Source of the DNA: Paenibacillus xylanexedens | GTDB taxonomy: Bacteria > Bacillota > Bacilli > Paenibacillales > Paenibacillaceae | Length of the DNA: 64,000 bases | NCBI RefSeq assembly: GCF_001908275.1 | Contig: NZ_CP018620.1 | Span: 5,456,001-5,520,000 of the forward strand | Reading direction: 5' to 3' | Part shown: positions 1 through 7,252 of the stretch, in pieces | Position numbering within the stretch: position 1 is the first letter of the stretch | How the letters are laid out: each line of letters starts with the position of its first letter | The notes under the pieces: model-generated | Database searches by the model: none | Seen by the model: the letters and a program-made list of their open reading frames with translations, nothing else | Told to the model about the DNA's origin: nothing | Position numbers and translations under genes: made by a program

Positions 1-551
1 CGTGGTTGCTATTCTCCATGGTGACACATAAGAACTACCTCGCAGACGTCACTGAGGATCGCGATGAAGAGCTACCTCATGAGCATGCTCCGGCATGGTC
101 CAAGAAAAAATCAATTCTCTATCTGGTGCTCGCAACAGTCATGGTTGCCTTCGTCAGTGAATGGCTGGTGGGCACGCTCGAAGTCTTCACTTCGGAATTT
201 GGACTTAGCGAACTGTTTGTCGGTGCATTCCTTGTCGCCATCATCGGTAATGCAGCCGAACACAGTGCAGCCATCATGCTTGCCATGAAAAATAAAATTG
301 GAGCCGCCGTTGAAATTGCGGTTGGCAGCAGCTTGCAGATCGCACTCTTCGTTGCTCCTGTACTGATTTTTGTCAGCTACTTCACAGGCAGAACCATGGA
401 TATCGTATTCACAACGATTGAACTGGTCGCCATCGGCGTATCCGTATTTATTGCGAAGTCCATTACCCAAGATGGTTCAACGAATTGGTACGAAGGTTTA
501 CTCCTGCTCGTGGTATATATCATACTCGGTGTATCCTTCTTCCTGGTGTAA
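1..551 (+). CDS. Calcium/proton antiporter, C-terminal part (5' truncated by window)
   Basis: The last ~180 residues of a CaCA-superfamily cation/H+ exchanger (Cax/ChaA/YfkE type), which expels Ca2+ across the cytoplasmic membrane in exchange for protons. Visible are at least five hydrophobic segments. The signature GNAAEH stands at the start of the second alpha-repeat, where its acidic residue is the ion-binding Glu in this family, and it is followed by the glycine/serine-rich GSSLQIALF stretch. The frame is open at the left edge, so the true start lies outside the window, and the TTG/ATG codons at 6-20 are internal. The gene ends with TAA and is followed by a large hairpin element. Confidence 0.85.
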   Translation, partial: WLLFSMVTHKNYLADVTEDRDEELPHEHAPAWSKKKSILYLVLATVMVAFVSEWLVGTLEVFTSEFGLSELFVGAFLVAIIGNAAEHSAAIMLAMKNKIGAAVEIAVGSSLQIALFVAPVLIFVSYFTGRTMDIVFTTIELVAIGVSVFIAKSITQDGSTNWYEGLLLLVVYIILGVSFFLV

Positions 552-568
552 CCAGGCCCTCACCAAGC

Positions 569-760
569 TATATAAGTTAAACTAAAGAATATTTACACTG
601 GACACTCCGATGACAGAACAACCTTCCGATCGCTGTTATCCCCTGATTTTTTTGATTCCTTTTATAAAGGGGTAAATCCGGGGATAAAGGCGAACGCTCC
701 GCTTCTTCAGGTTATTTCTGTCCTCTCCGTTTTGTGTAAATGTTTAGTTAAATTTATATA
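569..760. repeat. 192-bp imperfect palindromic element (MITE/REP-like)
   Basis: Both halves of this intergenic stretch are reverse complements over almost their whole length. The outer arms (about 569-618 and 715-760) pair TATATAAG..AACTAAAG..TTTACAC with GTGTAAAT..TTTAGTT..TATATA. The inner arms (about 628-654 and 672-697) pair TTATCCCCTGATTT with AAATCCGGGGATAA with one mismatch. The apex is T-rich (647-665). No ORF or ribosome-binding site is seen. It resembles a non-autonomous mobile palindrome more than a simple terminator. I saw no second copy in this window. Confidence 0.65.
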
Positions 761-783
761 ACACTAAAATATACAAGCCACAA

Positions 784-820
784 GAGGCAGCCCGAATTTA
801 CATTCGGTGCTGTCTCTTTG
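784..820 (+). terminator. Probable terminator, imperfect stem-loop
   Basis: GAGGCAGCCCGAAT (784-797) pairs with ATTCGGTGCTGTCTC (802-816) around a TTAC loop, followed by a short T-rich tail. It could serve the antiporter gene upstream, but the palindromic element intervenes. Confidence 0.45.
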
Positions 821-872
821 CTTGTATGAGCCCTCCGGCTGGCTTGTATCTCCATCCCCCGTTCAGACGCAC

Positions 873-901
873 AAAAAAAGCATGCATAAACGCCTGCATG
901 C
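873..901 (-). terminator. Intrinsic terminator of ylaN
   Basis: On the minus strand a GCATGCA / TGCATGC stem with an 8-nt loop is followed directly by seven T. It lies about 30 bp past the stop of the ylaN-like gene. Confidence 0.8.
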
Positions 902-929
902 CTTCTATTCTGACCCGCGCATTTGCAGG

Positions 930-1223
930 CTATTGCTCATTCTTCTTGTTCAAGGCTTCATATAAAATTGCCAAATTCCGCTCAAGCGCGCTAACCAGCT
1001 GCTTACCTGCACCTTCTGGAAGGAGCCCTGCACGAACAGCAAAATCAACTTCTTTGGAGAACCCATACATCTGTGTATCCAATACTTCCTCATAGAGAGG
1101 GCAGTAGCGGGTAGCCAGATTCTCCATCTGTACTTCAATAAGCTTCTGTATTTTATCTGCATCTTCTTGAAGAAGACTGATCGCTTTCAAATTCAGCTGG
1201 TCCTGCAGATCAGATGAAGTCAT
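930..1223 (-). CDS. ylaN: YlaN family protein (DUF1507)
   Basis: A 97-residue all-helical cytoplasmic protein matching the YlaN family in length and pattern. The conserved core CPLYEEVLDTQMYG is followed by the E(V/I)DFAVR segment and a terminal helix. In B. subtilis YlaN is essential under some conditions, and in staphylococci it is reported to bind Fe(II) and relieve Fur repression, so a role in iron homeostasis is likely. The start chosen is the ATG at 1223, with a strong GGGGGG ribosome site 7 nt upstream; an in-frame ATG at 1247 lacks one. It has its own terminator and is transcribed alone. Confidence 0.85.
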   Translation of the reverse strand: MTSSDLQDQLNLKAISLLQEDADKIQKLIEVQMENLATRYCPLYEEVLDTQMYGFSKEVDFAVRAGLLPEGAGKQLVSALERNLAILYEALNKKNEQ

Positions 1224-1402
1224 GCATTTTTCCCCCCTATGTCCCAAAAATCGCGTAAAGACGTTCTACCTCTAATATTAGACGAAATGAAGAGCTAATA
1301 CAAGAACCTGACCAAAATAAGCCCGCAAAGTTAAGCCTTTTGTTGAAGCTTAATCCACCTGTTCCAGCCACGTCCAGACGAGTATTCAGATCATTCCATG
1401 CC

Positions 1403-1434
1403 AAAAAACACCCCTGCCAAAAAGGCAAAGGTGC
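1403..1434 (-). terminator. Intrinsic terminator of the HPr-like gene
   Basis: The minus-strand stem CACC(TTTGCC)..(GGCAGG)GGTG is followed by six T, shortly after the stop codon of the gene ending at 1448. The 1237-1447 interval holds no other convincing feature. Confidence 0.75.
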
Positions 1435-1447
1435 TTCTTGAGAGCTA

Positions 1448-1693
1448 TTACTCAGATGCGATGCTTACATTCAGTCCATGCTTGGCAAATACTTCTGACA
1501 TGGCTGCTTTTGCTTCAACTGCATCTGGACCATGAACATGCAGTTCATAGCTGTGCGTGCTGATCAGCGTTGTAAACAATCCGAGAATACTTTTCACATC
1601 GATATACTTGTTCTCCGAATGAAGCACGATTGAAGAAGTAAACTTGCCTGCTGTTTGAGCAATTTCTACTACAGCCGCGTTATTACTCGACAT
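1448..1693 (-). CDS. HPr-family protein lacking the active-site histidine
   Basis: An 81-residue protein aligned to HPr/Crh from the end of the first helix onward: AQTAGKF corresponds to HPr VQTASKF, and DVKSILGL to the Ser46 region VNLKSIMG. The N-terminal strand carrying the phospho-accepting His15-Ala-Arg is missing; by alignment Asn-Asn occupies the His-Ala positions. It therefore cannot be an ordinary PTS phosphocarrier. Crh also lacks His15 but keeps a full-length fold, so a Crh-like regulatory role through Ser46 is possible but unproven. The ribosome site GGAGGG is 6 nt upstream of the ATG. It is a single gene with its own terminator. Confidence 0.7.
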   Translation of the reverse strand: MSSNNAAVVEIAQTAGKFTSSIVLHSENKYIDVKSILGLFTTLISTHSYELHVHGPDAVEAKAAMSEVFAKHGLNVSIASE

Positions 1694-1789
1694 AGGAATC
1701 CCTCCGTCTTTTTACTATTGGTATCATCTATTAATTACCACTACATGATACCGTGAATCCGCTTTCCTAGCAACAGCAAAATCCTGTTC

Positions 1790-2905
1790 CTACTTCAAAT
1801 GGTCCGGATTCAGGCATTCCAGCTCAGGAATGACAAAGATACCGTCTTTACGAATCAGCACATCGTCAAAATAAATCTCCCCGCCGCCATAATCCGGACG
1901 CTGGATCAATACGAGATCCCAGTGGATGGACGAGCGGTTGCCATTGTCAGTTTCTTCATACGCCTGACCTGGCGTAAAGTGCAAGCTGCCTGCGATTTTT
2001 TCATCGAACAGGATATCTTTCATCGGATGCAGTATATGCGGGTTAAATCCAATCGCGAATTCACCTATATGACGAGCACCCTCATCCGAATTCAGGATTT
2101 CATTCAAACGCTCTGTATCGTTGCTTGTCGCTTCGACGATTTTGCCATCCTTGAACGTGAACTTGATATTTTCAAAAGTCACTCCATTGTACAGGGTTGG
2201 CGAGTTATAACTAATCGTTCCGTTCACGGAATTACGCACAGGGGCACTGTACACTTCGCCATCCGGGATATTCTTTTGGCCAGAACATTTCTCTGCACCG
2301 ATATCTTTAATGGAGAAGCTCAGCTCTGTTCCTGGTCCGGTGATACGAACTTTGTCCGTCCGCTTCATCAGGTTAGCGAGCGAGTCCTGCGCTTTGTCCA
2401 TTTTGGCGTAATCCAGGTTACATACGTCGAAGTAGAAATCTTCAAACGCTTCTGTACTTGTATTGGCGAGTTGCGCCATACTTGCGTTAGGGTAACGAAG
2501 TACAACCCATTTCGTATGTTTGACACGTTGTTCACTATGTACCGGGTGGGAGTACAATGAATTGTACATTTTCATTTTTTCTTCCGGCACATCGGACAGA
2601 TCATTCACATTTTCTCCCGCACGAATACCGATATAACAATCCATCTGTTTCATACGGTTCAGATCAATCTCTGCCCATGTTTTCATCATTTCTTCTGTGG
2701 CATTTTTCAACATCGCACGCTGTACGGTTTTATCAGTCAACTGTACAAAGACGTTACCACCTTTTTTGCCTACCTCTTCAATAATAGCGTTAATCAGATC
2801 ACGTTCCGATCCAATCATCTCAACCAATACATTTTCACCAGGCTGTACATCTACTGAATAGCCCACCAGGTTTGCTGCAAGCTTTTGAATTCTTGGGTCT
2901 TTCAT
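1790..2905 (-). CDS. Aminopeptidase, M29 family (AmpS/AmpII type)
   Basis: A 371-residue cytoplasmic metallo-aminopeptidase, the usual length for M29 enzymes, which remove N-terminal residues from peptides with two divalent cations. The metal-ligand positions are all visible: Glu in GEVYSAP, Glu in GEFAIGFNP, His in GSLHFTPG, and the His/Asp pair in SIHWDLV. The ATG at 2905 has an AGGAGGA site. No signal peptide is present. It has no operon partners. Confidence 0.92.
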   Translation of the reverse strand: MKDPRIQKLAANLVGYSVDVQPGENVLVEMIGSERDLINAIIEEVGKKGGNVFVQLTDKTVQRAMLKNATEEMMKTWAEIDLNRMKQMDCYIGIRAGENVNDLSDVPEEKMKMYNSLYSHPVHSEQRVKHTKWVVLRYPNASMAQLANTSTEAFEDFYFDVCNLDYAKMDKAQDSLANLMKRTDKVRITGPGTELSFSIKDIGAEKCSGQKNIPDGEVYSAPVRNSVNGTISYNSPTLYNGVTFENIKFTFKDGKIVEATSNDTERLNEILNSDEGARHIGEFAIGFNPHILHPMKDILFDEKIAGSLHFTPGQAYEETDNGNRSSIHWDLVLIQRPDYGGGEIYFDDVLIRKDGIFVIPELECLNPDHLK

Positions 2906-3016
2906 CTTGGTAAAATCCTCCTGTCATCTGCCATACTTGAATTGAACAACGGTAAATTACGATACTATTGTAGCACGCGAACAGTCATCCCGTCAGCAGG
3001 CAGTCCTTCACTTCGT

Positions 3017-3874
3017 TTATTGATATGACTTGAAGTTAACATCGGTGACAAGGGCTTCTTTGTTACTTTTACGGTTGTTGTCTGTGTAACTCATCTGACT
3101 TTCAGAGGATAAGCGAAGAGGCAGACTGCTCTTCCGATCTACCGTGAGATGATATACCGTCTGCACGCTCGCTTGTTTCATCATCTGTTGCATCGTTGTT
3201 TCGCCCTGTTTCCAAACTTTCTCCAGATCCTTCTCAAGCTTCTCCTTACGCGCTCCTTTCACCGTAGCTGCCTTATGCATATATTCTGCCCGAATGGCGT
3301 TCATCTCGTCGTTTAGCTGGGTTACAGCCCATGATTTGGCGTCTTCCGGTGCAAGTTCAATCCGTAATGTTCTGGTTCGACGACCAGCTCCATACTCCGA
3401 TTGAATGGTTTTGTGCATCCCATCGATCTTCTCCAATTGGGCAATTGGATTAAAACGAGAAAGAGACCCACGCAGCGGCTCATGCTGCGCTGACAATGCC
3501 ATCCATTGCCCTTGTTTCCGCTCGAAAGAGGCGCTAAACCCACTGGGCTGTCCATTATTTTTTACGGCAGTTGCTTGAATGCCTGTCCCCACAGCAGTTA
3601 CTTCTCCAGGTAATCGAGTCTGAAGGGTCAGACGATCATGATTCTCCAGCTTGCCTTCGAATTTGAACTGATTTTCGAACAGCCCACTGTTCTCCCGTCG
3701 AAGTCCTGCCTCTCCTTCAAAACTCAACGTTTCTTTTCCCGCTATCCCCGATAAAGCCAAGGAAAAGACCTCTTCAGGCGTTTGATCTCGCTGGATTAAT
3801 CCACAACCCGGAACACCAATAATCACGATGCTCACAAATAACCATAATGTACGTACCGAATGGCGGTTAAACAT
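3017..3874 (-). CDS. Putative lipoprotein, function unknown
   Basis: A 285-residue protein with a lipoprotein signal: positively charged start, hydrophobic core and lipobox VPGC at about residue 24 from the chosen ATG, so it should be anchored on the outer face of the membrane. The mature part is hydrophilic and rich in charged beta-like segments. The 120-residue C-terminal half (Lys/Glu-rich, RKEKLEKDLEKVWKQ) looks helical. No enzymatic motif was recognised. Start 3874 is preferred over 3907 because GGAAGGGTGA lies 7-8 nt before it. Confidence 0.7.
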   Translation of the reverse strand: MFNRHSVRTLWLFVSIVIIGVPGCGLIQRDQTPEEVFSLALSGIAGKETLSFEGEAGLRRENSGLFENQFKFEGKLENHDRLTLQTRLPGEVTAVGTGIQATAVKNNGQPSGFSASFERKQGQWMALSAQHEPLRGSLSRFNPIAQLEKIDGMHKTIQSEYGAGRRTRTLRIELAPEDAKSWAVTQLNDEMNAIRAEYMHKAATVKGARKEKLEKDLEKVWKQGETTMQQMMKQASVQTVYHLTVDRKSSLPLRLSSESQMSYTDNNRKSNKEALVTDVNFKSYQ

Positions 3875-3967
3875 GTCTATCTTCACCCTTCCATGAACTT
3901 TCTCCATAGATTGCCCCGCCCGTATACGCTTATACTTCTTCTATACACATCTTGATCTGCGATGCAC

Positions 3968-4006
3968 AAAAAAAAGAGAACGACTCCGCAATTGGAATTG
4001 TTCTCT
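3968..4006 (-). terminator. Intrinsic terminator of the diguanylate cyclase gene
   Basis: On the minus strand the stem AGAGAAC / GTTCTCT is followed by an eight-T run. The stem overlaps the last bases of the coding region. Confidence 0.8.
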
Positions 4007-4007
4007 C

Positions 4008-5999
4008 TTAACGTGTTACTTCCTGTTCCTCTACAACGATTCTGTTCCGACCACCATTCTTGGCGCTGTACAAAGCCATATCAGCCCGATAAAACAAGGA
4101 CTCTACACTGACCTTTTCATCCATCCAATTCCACTCTGCGATGCCACTGGATACCGTAACGGGTGGTCTGGTCTCTTCTGCGACTCTCTTTCGAATCACT
4201 TCCGCATAATCTAACGCCTGCCTTACACTCACCTGTGGCATATAGATCGCCAGTTCTTCTCCACCCCATCTGGCACATACATCCTCCGAGCGAACAGAGC
4301 TGGTAACGATCTCACTCACTTGCTTCAATACTTGATCCCCCGTCTGGTGTCCGAACGTATCATTCACCTGTTTGAACTGATCAATATCCACCACAATGAG
4401 GGAGCCACAGAATTCATGAGCCTGTCGCTCGTGAATCACACTATCCAGATAATGCCTCACGTACAGACCTGTCAACATATCCAGATTAGCCAAGCGCCGA
4501 ACCTCGGCATGCAGCGTGGCATTTGACAGGGCAAGCCCGATATGAATGGATAACATCTGCAAGAGCCTATAGTTATCATAAGAAAAGTAGTGCTCTCTAC
4601 TGTGTCCCAGCAAAATGGCACCCTTCACTTCACCATTGACTCGGATCGGTGATGCAATCAGTGACATGGATCCCGTATCTTCCATGAAAAAGGAGGACAC
4701 TTTATCATATTGCGCATAATTGACTATAATAAGCGGTTCCTCTGTTCGATAGATCAAACCTGCGATACCGTAGTCTACAGAAAAGGATTGGTGAAAAACA
4801 TCTTTCACGTTAGATGACATGACTTCGAAGTCATTGGTACTGTCATTGAGTTGAAGAATGCAACACGTTTCGGCCTGGAATATTTCCTTTAACTCTTGCT
4901 CGGATAGTTGATAAATCTCCGAAAGATGCAGACTCTTGTTCAACCGCTGTGTAAGATCATTAATTAAACGAAGTTCCTGAATTAACATATTGGATTGTTC
5001 ATGCAACTTGGCGTTCTCAAAGGCCGTTCCTGCAGTGTCTACCATCATCGTAATCAATTGCAAGTCCGATTCTTCCATAATCTCTTCATTCATTTCGATA
5101 TGGAACACACCGTATATGCCTTGTTTGCCTTTCAGCGGAATCCCTACATCTACAATGCGGTTCTCTGCATCATGTGAGCGAGCAACGATCAGCTTACCTT
5201 CCATAAATGAACGCACACAAATATCTTCTCCTCGCTCGTGGACAAGCAACGGTTTAATCCGTGGATCAGAGTTGCTCTGATCCTGAGACATATACAATTT
5301 GATATAAGTCGCCGGGTACAAGTAGTCCATACTGTCAAATACCTCATCCAATATGGCCTCGACATCCATTTTGTCATGCATTCGCTGAACAATCTGAAAG
5401 AGGATGGACCTCCGGTGTTCCTCACGGGCTGTTTGTTCATGAGCATGTAACAGGTCCGTCATAAATATGTATTCGAATCTTCGGTAAAAGCAGGTGTGAT
5501 AATGCAATGCCTCAGATTGAACCACAGCTTCAGACGTTTCATATCCATTGGATTCATAGATCACAGCAGTGAATACGGCAAACATATCCTTGTTAGTTCT
5601 GGAGAATAAGGGATGTGTTATTATAAGATATTCTCCGTGTTCGCTTGTCCCTTTAAGGGACAGGACCTGTCTCTTATCCAAACATTCCAATACCAGCCTG
5701 CGTGCATTTACGCCCGAATCAGCTTCATGATCGCTATCGTATCCTATGCAATCACCTTCCGTGTTCCACACGCTGTAAAAGGTTGATGTTCTGGCCAGCC
5801 TTGAACCCACTTTGGAGTTCCAGTCACTGTATGCCTGCTCTAGCAAGCTACCTAAATATGAAAAATCAAAAGGTGTGATATCCATTTTTTGCATCCACAA
5901 CACATGCTCTTCATGAGAATGAGGAGCGGCAAAAGATGCGGAATCGCCCGAACTTCGTGAATTCAAGCTGGCAGGTAAACTTCTTAGATGTTCTAACAT
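4008..5999 (-). CDS. Diguanylate cyclase with tandem GAF domains (GGDEF)
   Basis: A 663-residue cytoplasmic signalling protein that should make cyclic di-GMP from two GTP. In order: a ~180-residue N-terminal region of unknown fold, two GAF sensor domains (roughly 190-330 and 340-490), then a GGDEF domain (about 500-650). The catalytic loop reads GGEEL, an accepted variant. The inhibitory I-site RSED stands exactly five residues before it, suggesting product feedback. No transmembrane segment is seen, so soluble signals are sensed. The start at 5999 is supported by AAAGGAG 9 nt upstream; an upstream in-frame ATG at 6029 has no ribosome site. It is monocistronic. The upstream region contains two inverted repeats. 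Confidence 0.88.
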   Translation of the reverse strand: MLEHLRSLPASLNSRSSGDSASFAAPHSHEEHVLWMQKMDITPFDFSYLGSLLEQAYSDWNSKVGSRLARTSTFYSVWNTEGDCIGYDSDHEADSGVNARRLVLECLDKRQVLSLKGTSEHGEYLIITHPLFSRTNKDMFAVFTAVIYESNGYETSEAVVQSEALHYHTCFYRRFEYIFMTDLLHAHEQTAREEHRRSILFQIVQRMHDKMDVEAILDEVFDSMDYLYPATYIKLYMSQDQSNSDPRIKPLLVHERGEDICVRSFMEGKLIVARSHDAENRIVDVGIPLKGKQGIYGVFHIEMNEEIMEESDLQLITMMVDTAGTAFENAKLHEQSNMLIQELRLINDLTQRLNKSLHLSEIYQLSEQELKEIFQAETCCILQLNDSTNDFEVMSSNVKDVFHQSFSVDYGIAGLIYRTEEPLIIVNYAQYDKVSSFFMEDTGSMSLIASPIRVNGEVKGAILLGHSREHYFSYDNYRLLQMLSIHIGLALSNATLHAEVRRLANLDMLTGLYVRHYLDSVIHERQAHEFCGSLIVVDIDQFKQVNDTFGHQTGDQVLKQVSEIVTSSVRSEDVCARWGGEELAIYMPQVSVRQALDYAEVIRKRVAEETRPPVTVSSGIAEWNWMDEKVSVESLFYRADMALYSAKNGGRNRIVVEEQEVTR

Positions 6000-6024
6000 G
6001 TCAGGCGCTCCTTTGCACCGTTTT

Positions 6025-6088
6025 TGCATCCACCAGGATGCATTAATCTGCAGACGTTATCGCAAACCTGCAAATTCGTTGCGATAAC
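6025..6088 (-). promoter_or_regulatory. Two inverted repeats upstream of the GGDEF gene
   Basis: TGCATCC (6025-6031) pairs with GGATGCA (6036-6042). A perfect 10-bp repeat GTTATCGCAA (6056-6065) / TTGCGATAAC (6079-6088) lies 57-89 bp before the start codon. They may form a leader structure or a repressor site. The rest of 6090-6235 is AT-rich and shows nothing else. Confidence 0.45.
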
Positions 6089-6239
6089 CTTGTTACATAA
6101 AGATGATTTAAAGTTAAGATACAATCTATTTTACTCTGTTTAAAGCTTTTTTGCATCCATATTTCAGAAAATTGTCCCATTATTTTAGGCCCAATGACCT
6201 ATCGACAAATTTAGACGTTTTTTTGCTTTTATTCTACGC

Positions 6240-6268
6240 TTGACTTTGTTTCTCTTAAACTGTAATAT
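6240..6268 (+). promoter_or_regulatory. SigA-type promoter of rpsD
   Basis: TTGACT (6240-6245) and TAATAT (6263-6268) are separated by exactly 17 bp, about 197 bp before the rpsD start. Confidence 0.75.
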
Positions 6269-6274
6269 AAATTG

Positions 6275-6464
6275 TTGATGAAGACTACTAATGGGTCTTT
6301 AAATTTGGGCATTACCGGTTGTGTCACCCTCATTCTTTTTGTTGCTTTCAGGACAGCGGCTGAACTTTCCTGATCGTTCTATGCGAGGCCAAGCCCGCAT
6401 CAACAAATTGGAGCGCAAACAGAGCCCTAATATGAACTTTAACTAAAAAGGAGCTACTTTAAAC
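6275..6464 (+). ncRNA. Long rpsD 5' leader, probable S4 autoregulatory RNA
   Basis: About 190 nt separate the predicted promoter from rpsD. In Bacillus rpsD is autogenously repressed by S4 binding a structured leader, so this untranslated, GC-richer stretch is the natural candidate. It contains a local hairpin around 6381-6402 (ATGCG..CGCAT). I did not fold it in full. Confidence 0.5.
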
Positions 6465-7064
6465 ATGGCACGTTACACTGGTCCTAAATTTAAATTGAGC
6501 CGTCGCCTCGGCATTTCCCTTAGCGGAACAGGCAAAGAATTGAAACGTCCTTTCCCTCCAGGTCAGCACGGAGCTAACCAACGCAGAAAAATCAGCAACT
6601 ACGGTATGCAATTGCAAGAAAAACAAAAATTGCGCCACATGTACGGTTTGGGCGAGAAGCAATTCCGCACACTGTTCTCTAAAGCTCAAAAAATGCAAGG
6701 TATTGCCGGTGAGAACTTCATGTTCTTGCTTGAGTGCCGCCTTGACAACCTCGTTTACCGCCTTGGGTTTGCTAACTCCCGCGCTGGAGCGCGTCAGTTG
6801 GTAGCACACGGTCACGTAACTGTAAACGGCAAAAAAGTCGATATCGCTTCTTACCAAGTAAGCACTGGTGATGTAATCGGCTTGCGTGAGAAGAGCCGCG
6901 CTCTTTCTTCCATTAAAGAAGCTTTGGAAGGCCGTTCGCATCTTCCAGCATACGTTGAATACAACGAAGCAGCTGTAGAAGGTAAATTCATCCGCTTGCC
7001 TGAGCGTGCTGAATTGTCCCAAGACATCGATGAAAAACAAATCGTCGAGTTCTACAACCGTTAA
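6465..7064 (+). CDS. rpsD: 30S ribosomal protein S4
   Basis: A 199-residue primary 16S rRNA-binding protein that nucleates assembly of the 30S body. It begins [10 protein letters not shown], and carries the S4 N-terminal helical domain followed by the S4 RNA-binding domain (about residues 90-150, [27 protein letters not shown]). The length matches Bacillus S4 (200 aa). The start is preceded by AAAAGGAGC. It is monocistronic with a perfect terminator, as in other Firmicutes where rpsD sits apart from the large ribosomal operons. Confidence 0.98.
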   Translation: MARYTGPKFKLSRRLGISLSGTGKELKRPFPPGQHGANQRRKISNYGMQLQEKQKLRHMYGLGEKQFRTLFSKAQKMQGIAGENFMFLLECRLDNLVYRLGFANSRAGARQLVAHGHVTVNGKKVDIASYQVSTGDVIGLREKSRALSSIKEALEGRSHLPAYVEYNEAAVEGKFIRLPERAELSQDIDEKQIVEFYNR

Positions 7065-7093
7065 TCGTTGCAATCACATTAAAGTTTCAACCC

Positions 7094-7130
7094 AAACAGC
7101 TGTCGAGATTTTCTCGACAGCTGTTTTTCT
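7094..7130 (+). terminator. Intrinsic terminator of rpsD
   Basis: A perfect 15-bp stem (AAACAGCTGTCGAGA and its complement) with a TTT loop and a T-rich tail. Confidence 0.92.
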
Positions 7131-7252
7131 ATGCTTTTTTTTAATTATCTTCATTATAGGAACGTAAATAACGATATAAAATATAGACTCCCTTCAGGAG
7201 AAGCACACATCCATATATACATCACAAGAATGACATCGAGGGGGATTAAAAC

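Noticed and set aside
1799..2560. A 253-codon open frame opposite the M29 aminopeptidase
   Set aside because: Shadow of the minus-strand gene; no start signals or family.
6459..7073. Long frame antisense to rpsD
   Set aside because: Arises from the codon bias of rpsD; no start signal.
7150..7200. A SigD-like promoter upstream of the chemoreceptor
   Set aside because: The -10-like AACGATAT exists, but no TAAA box at the right distance.
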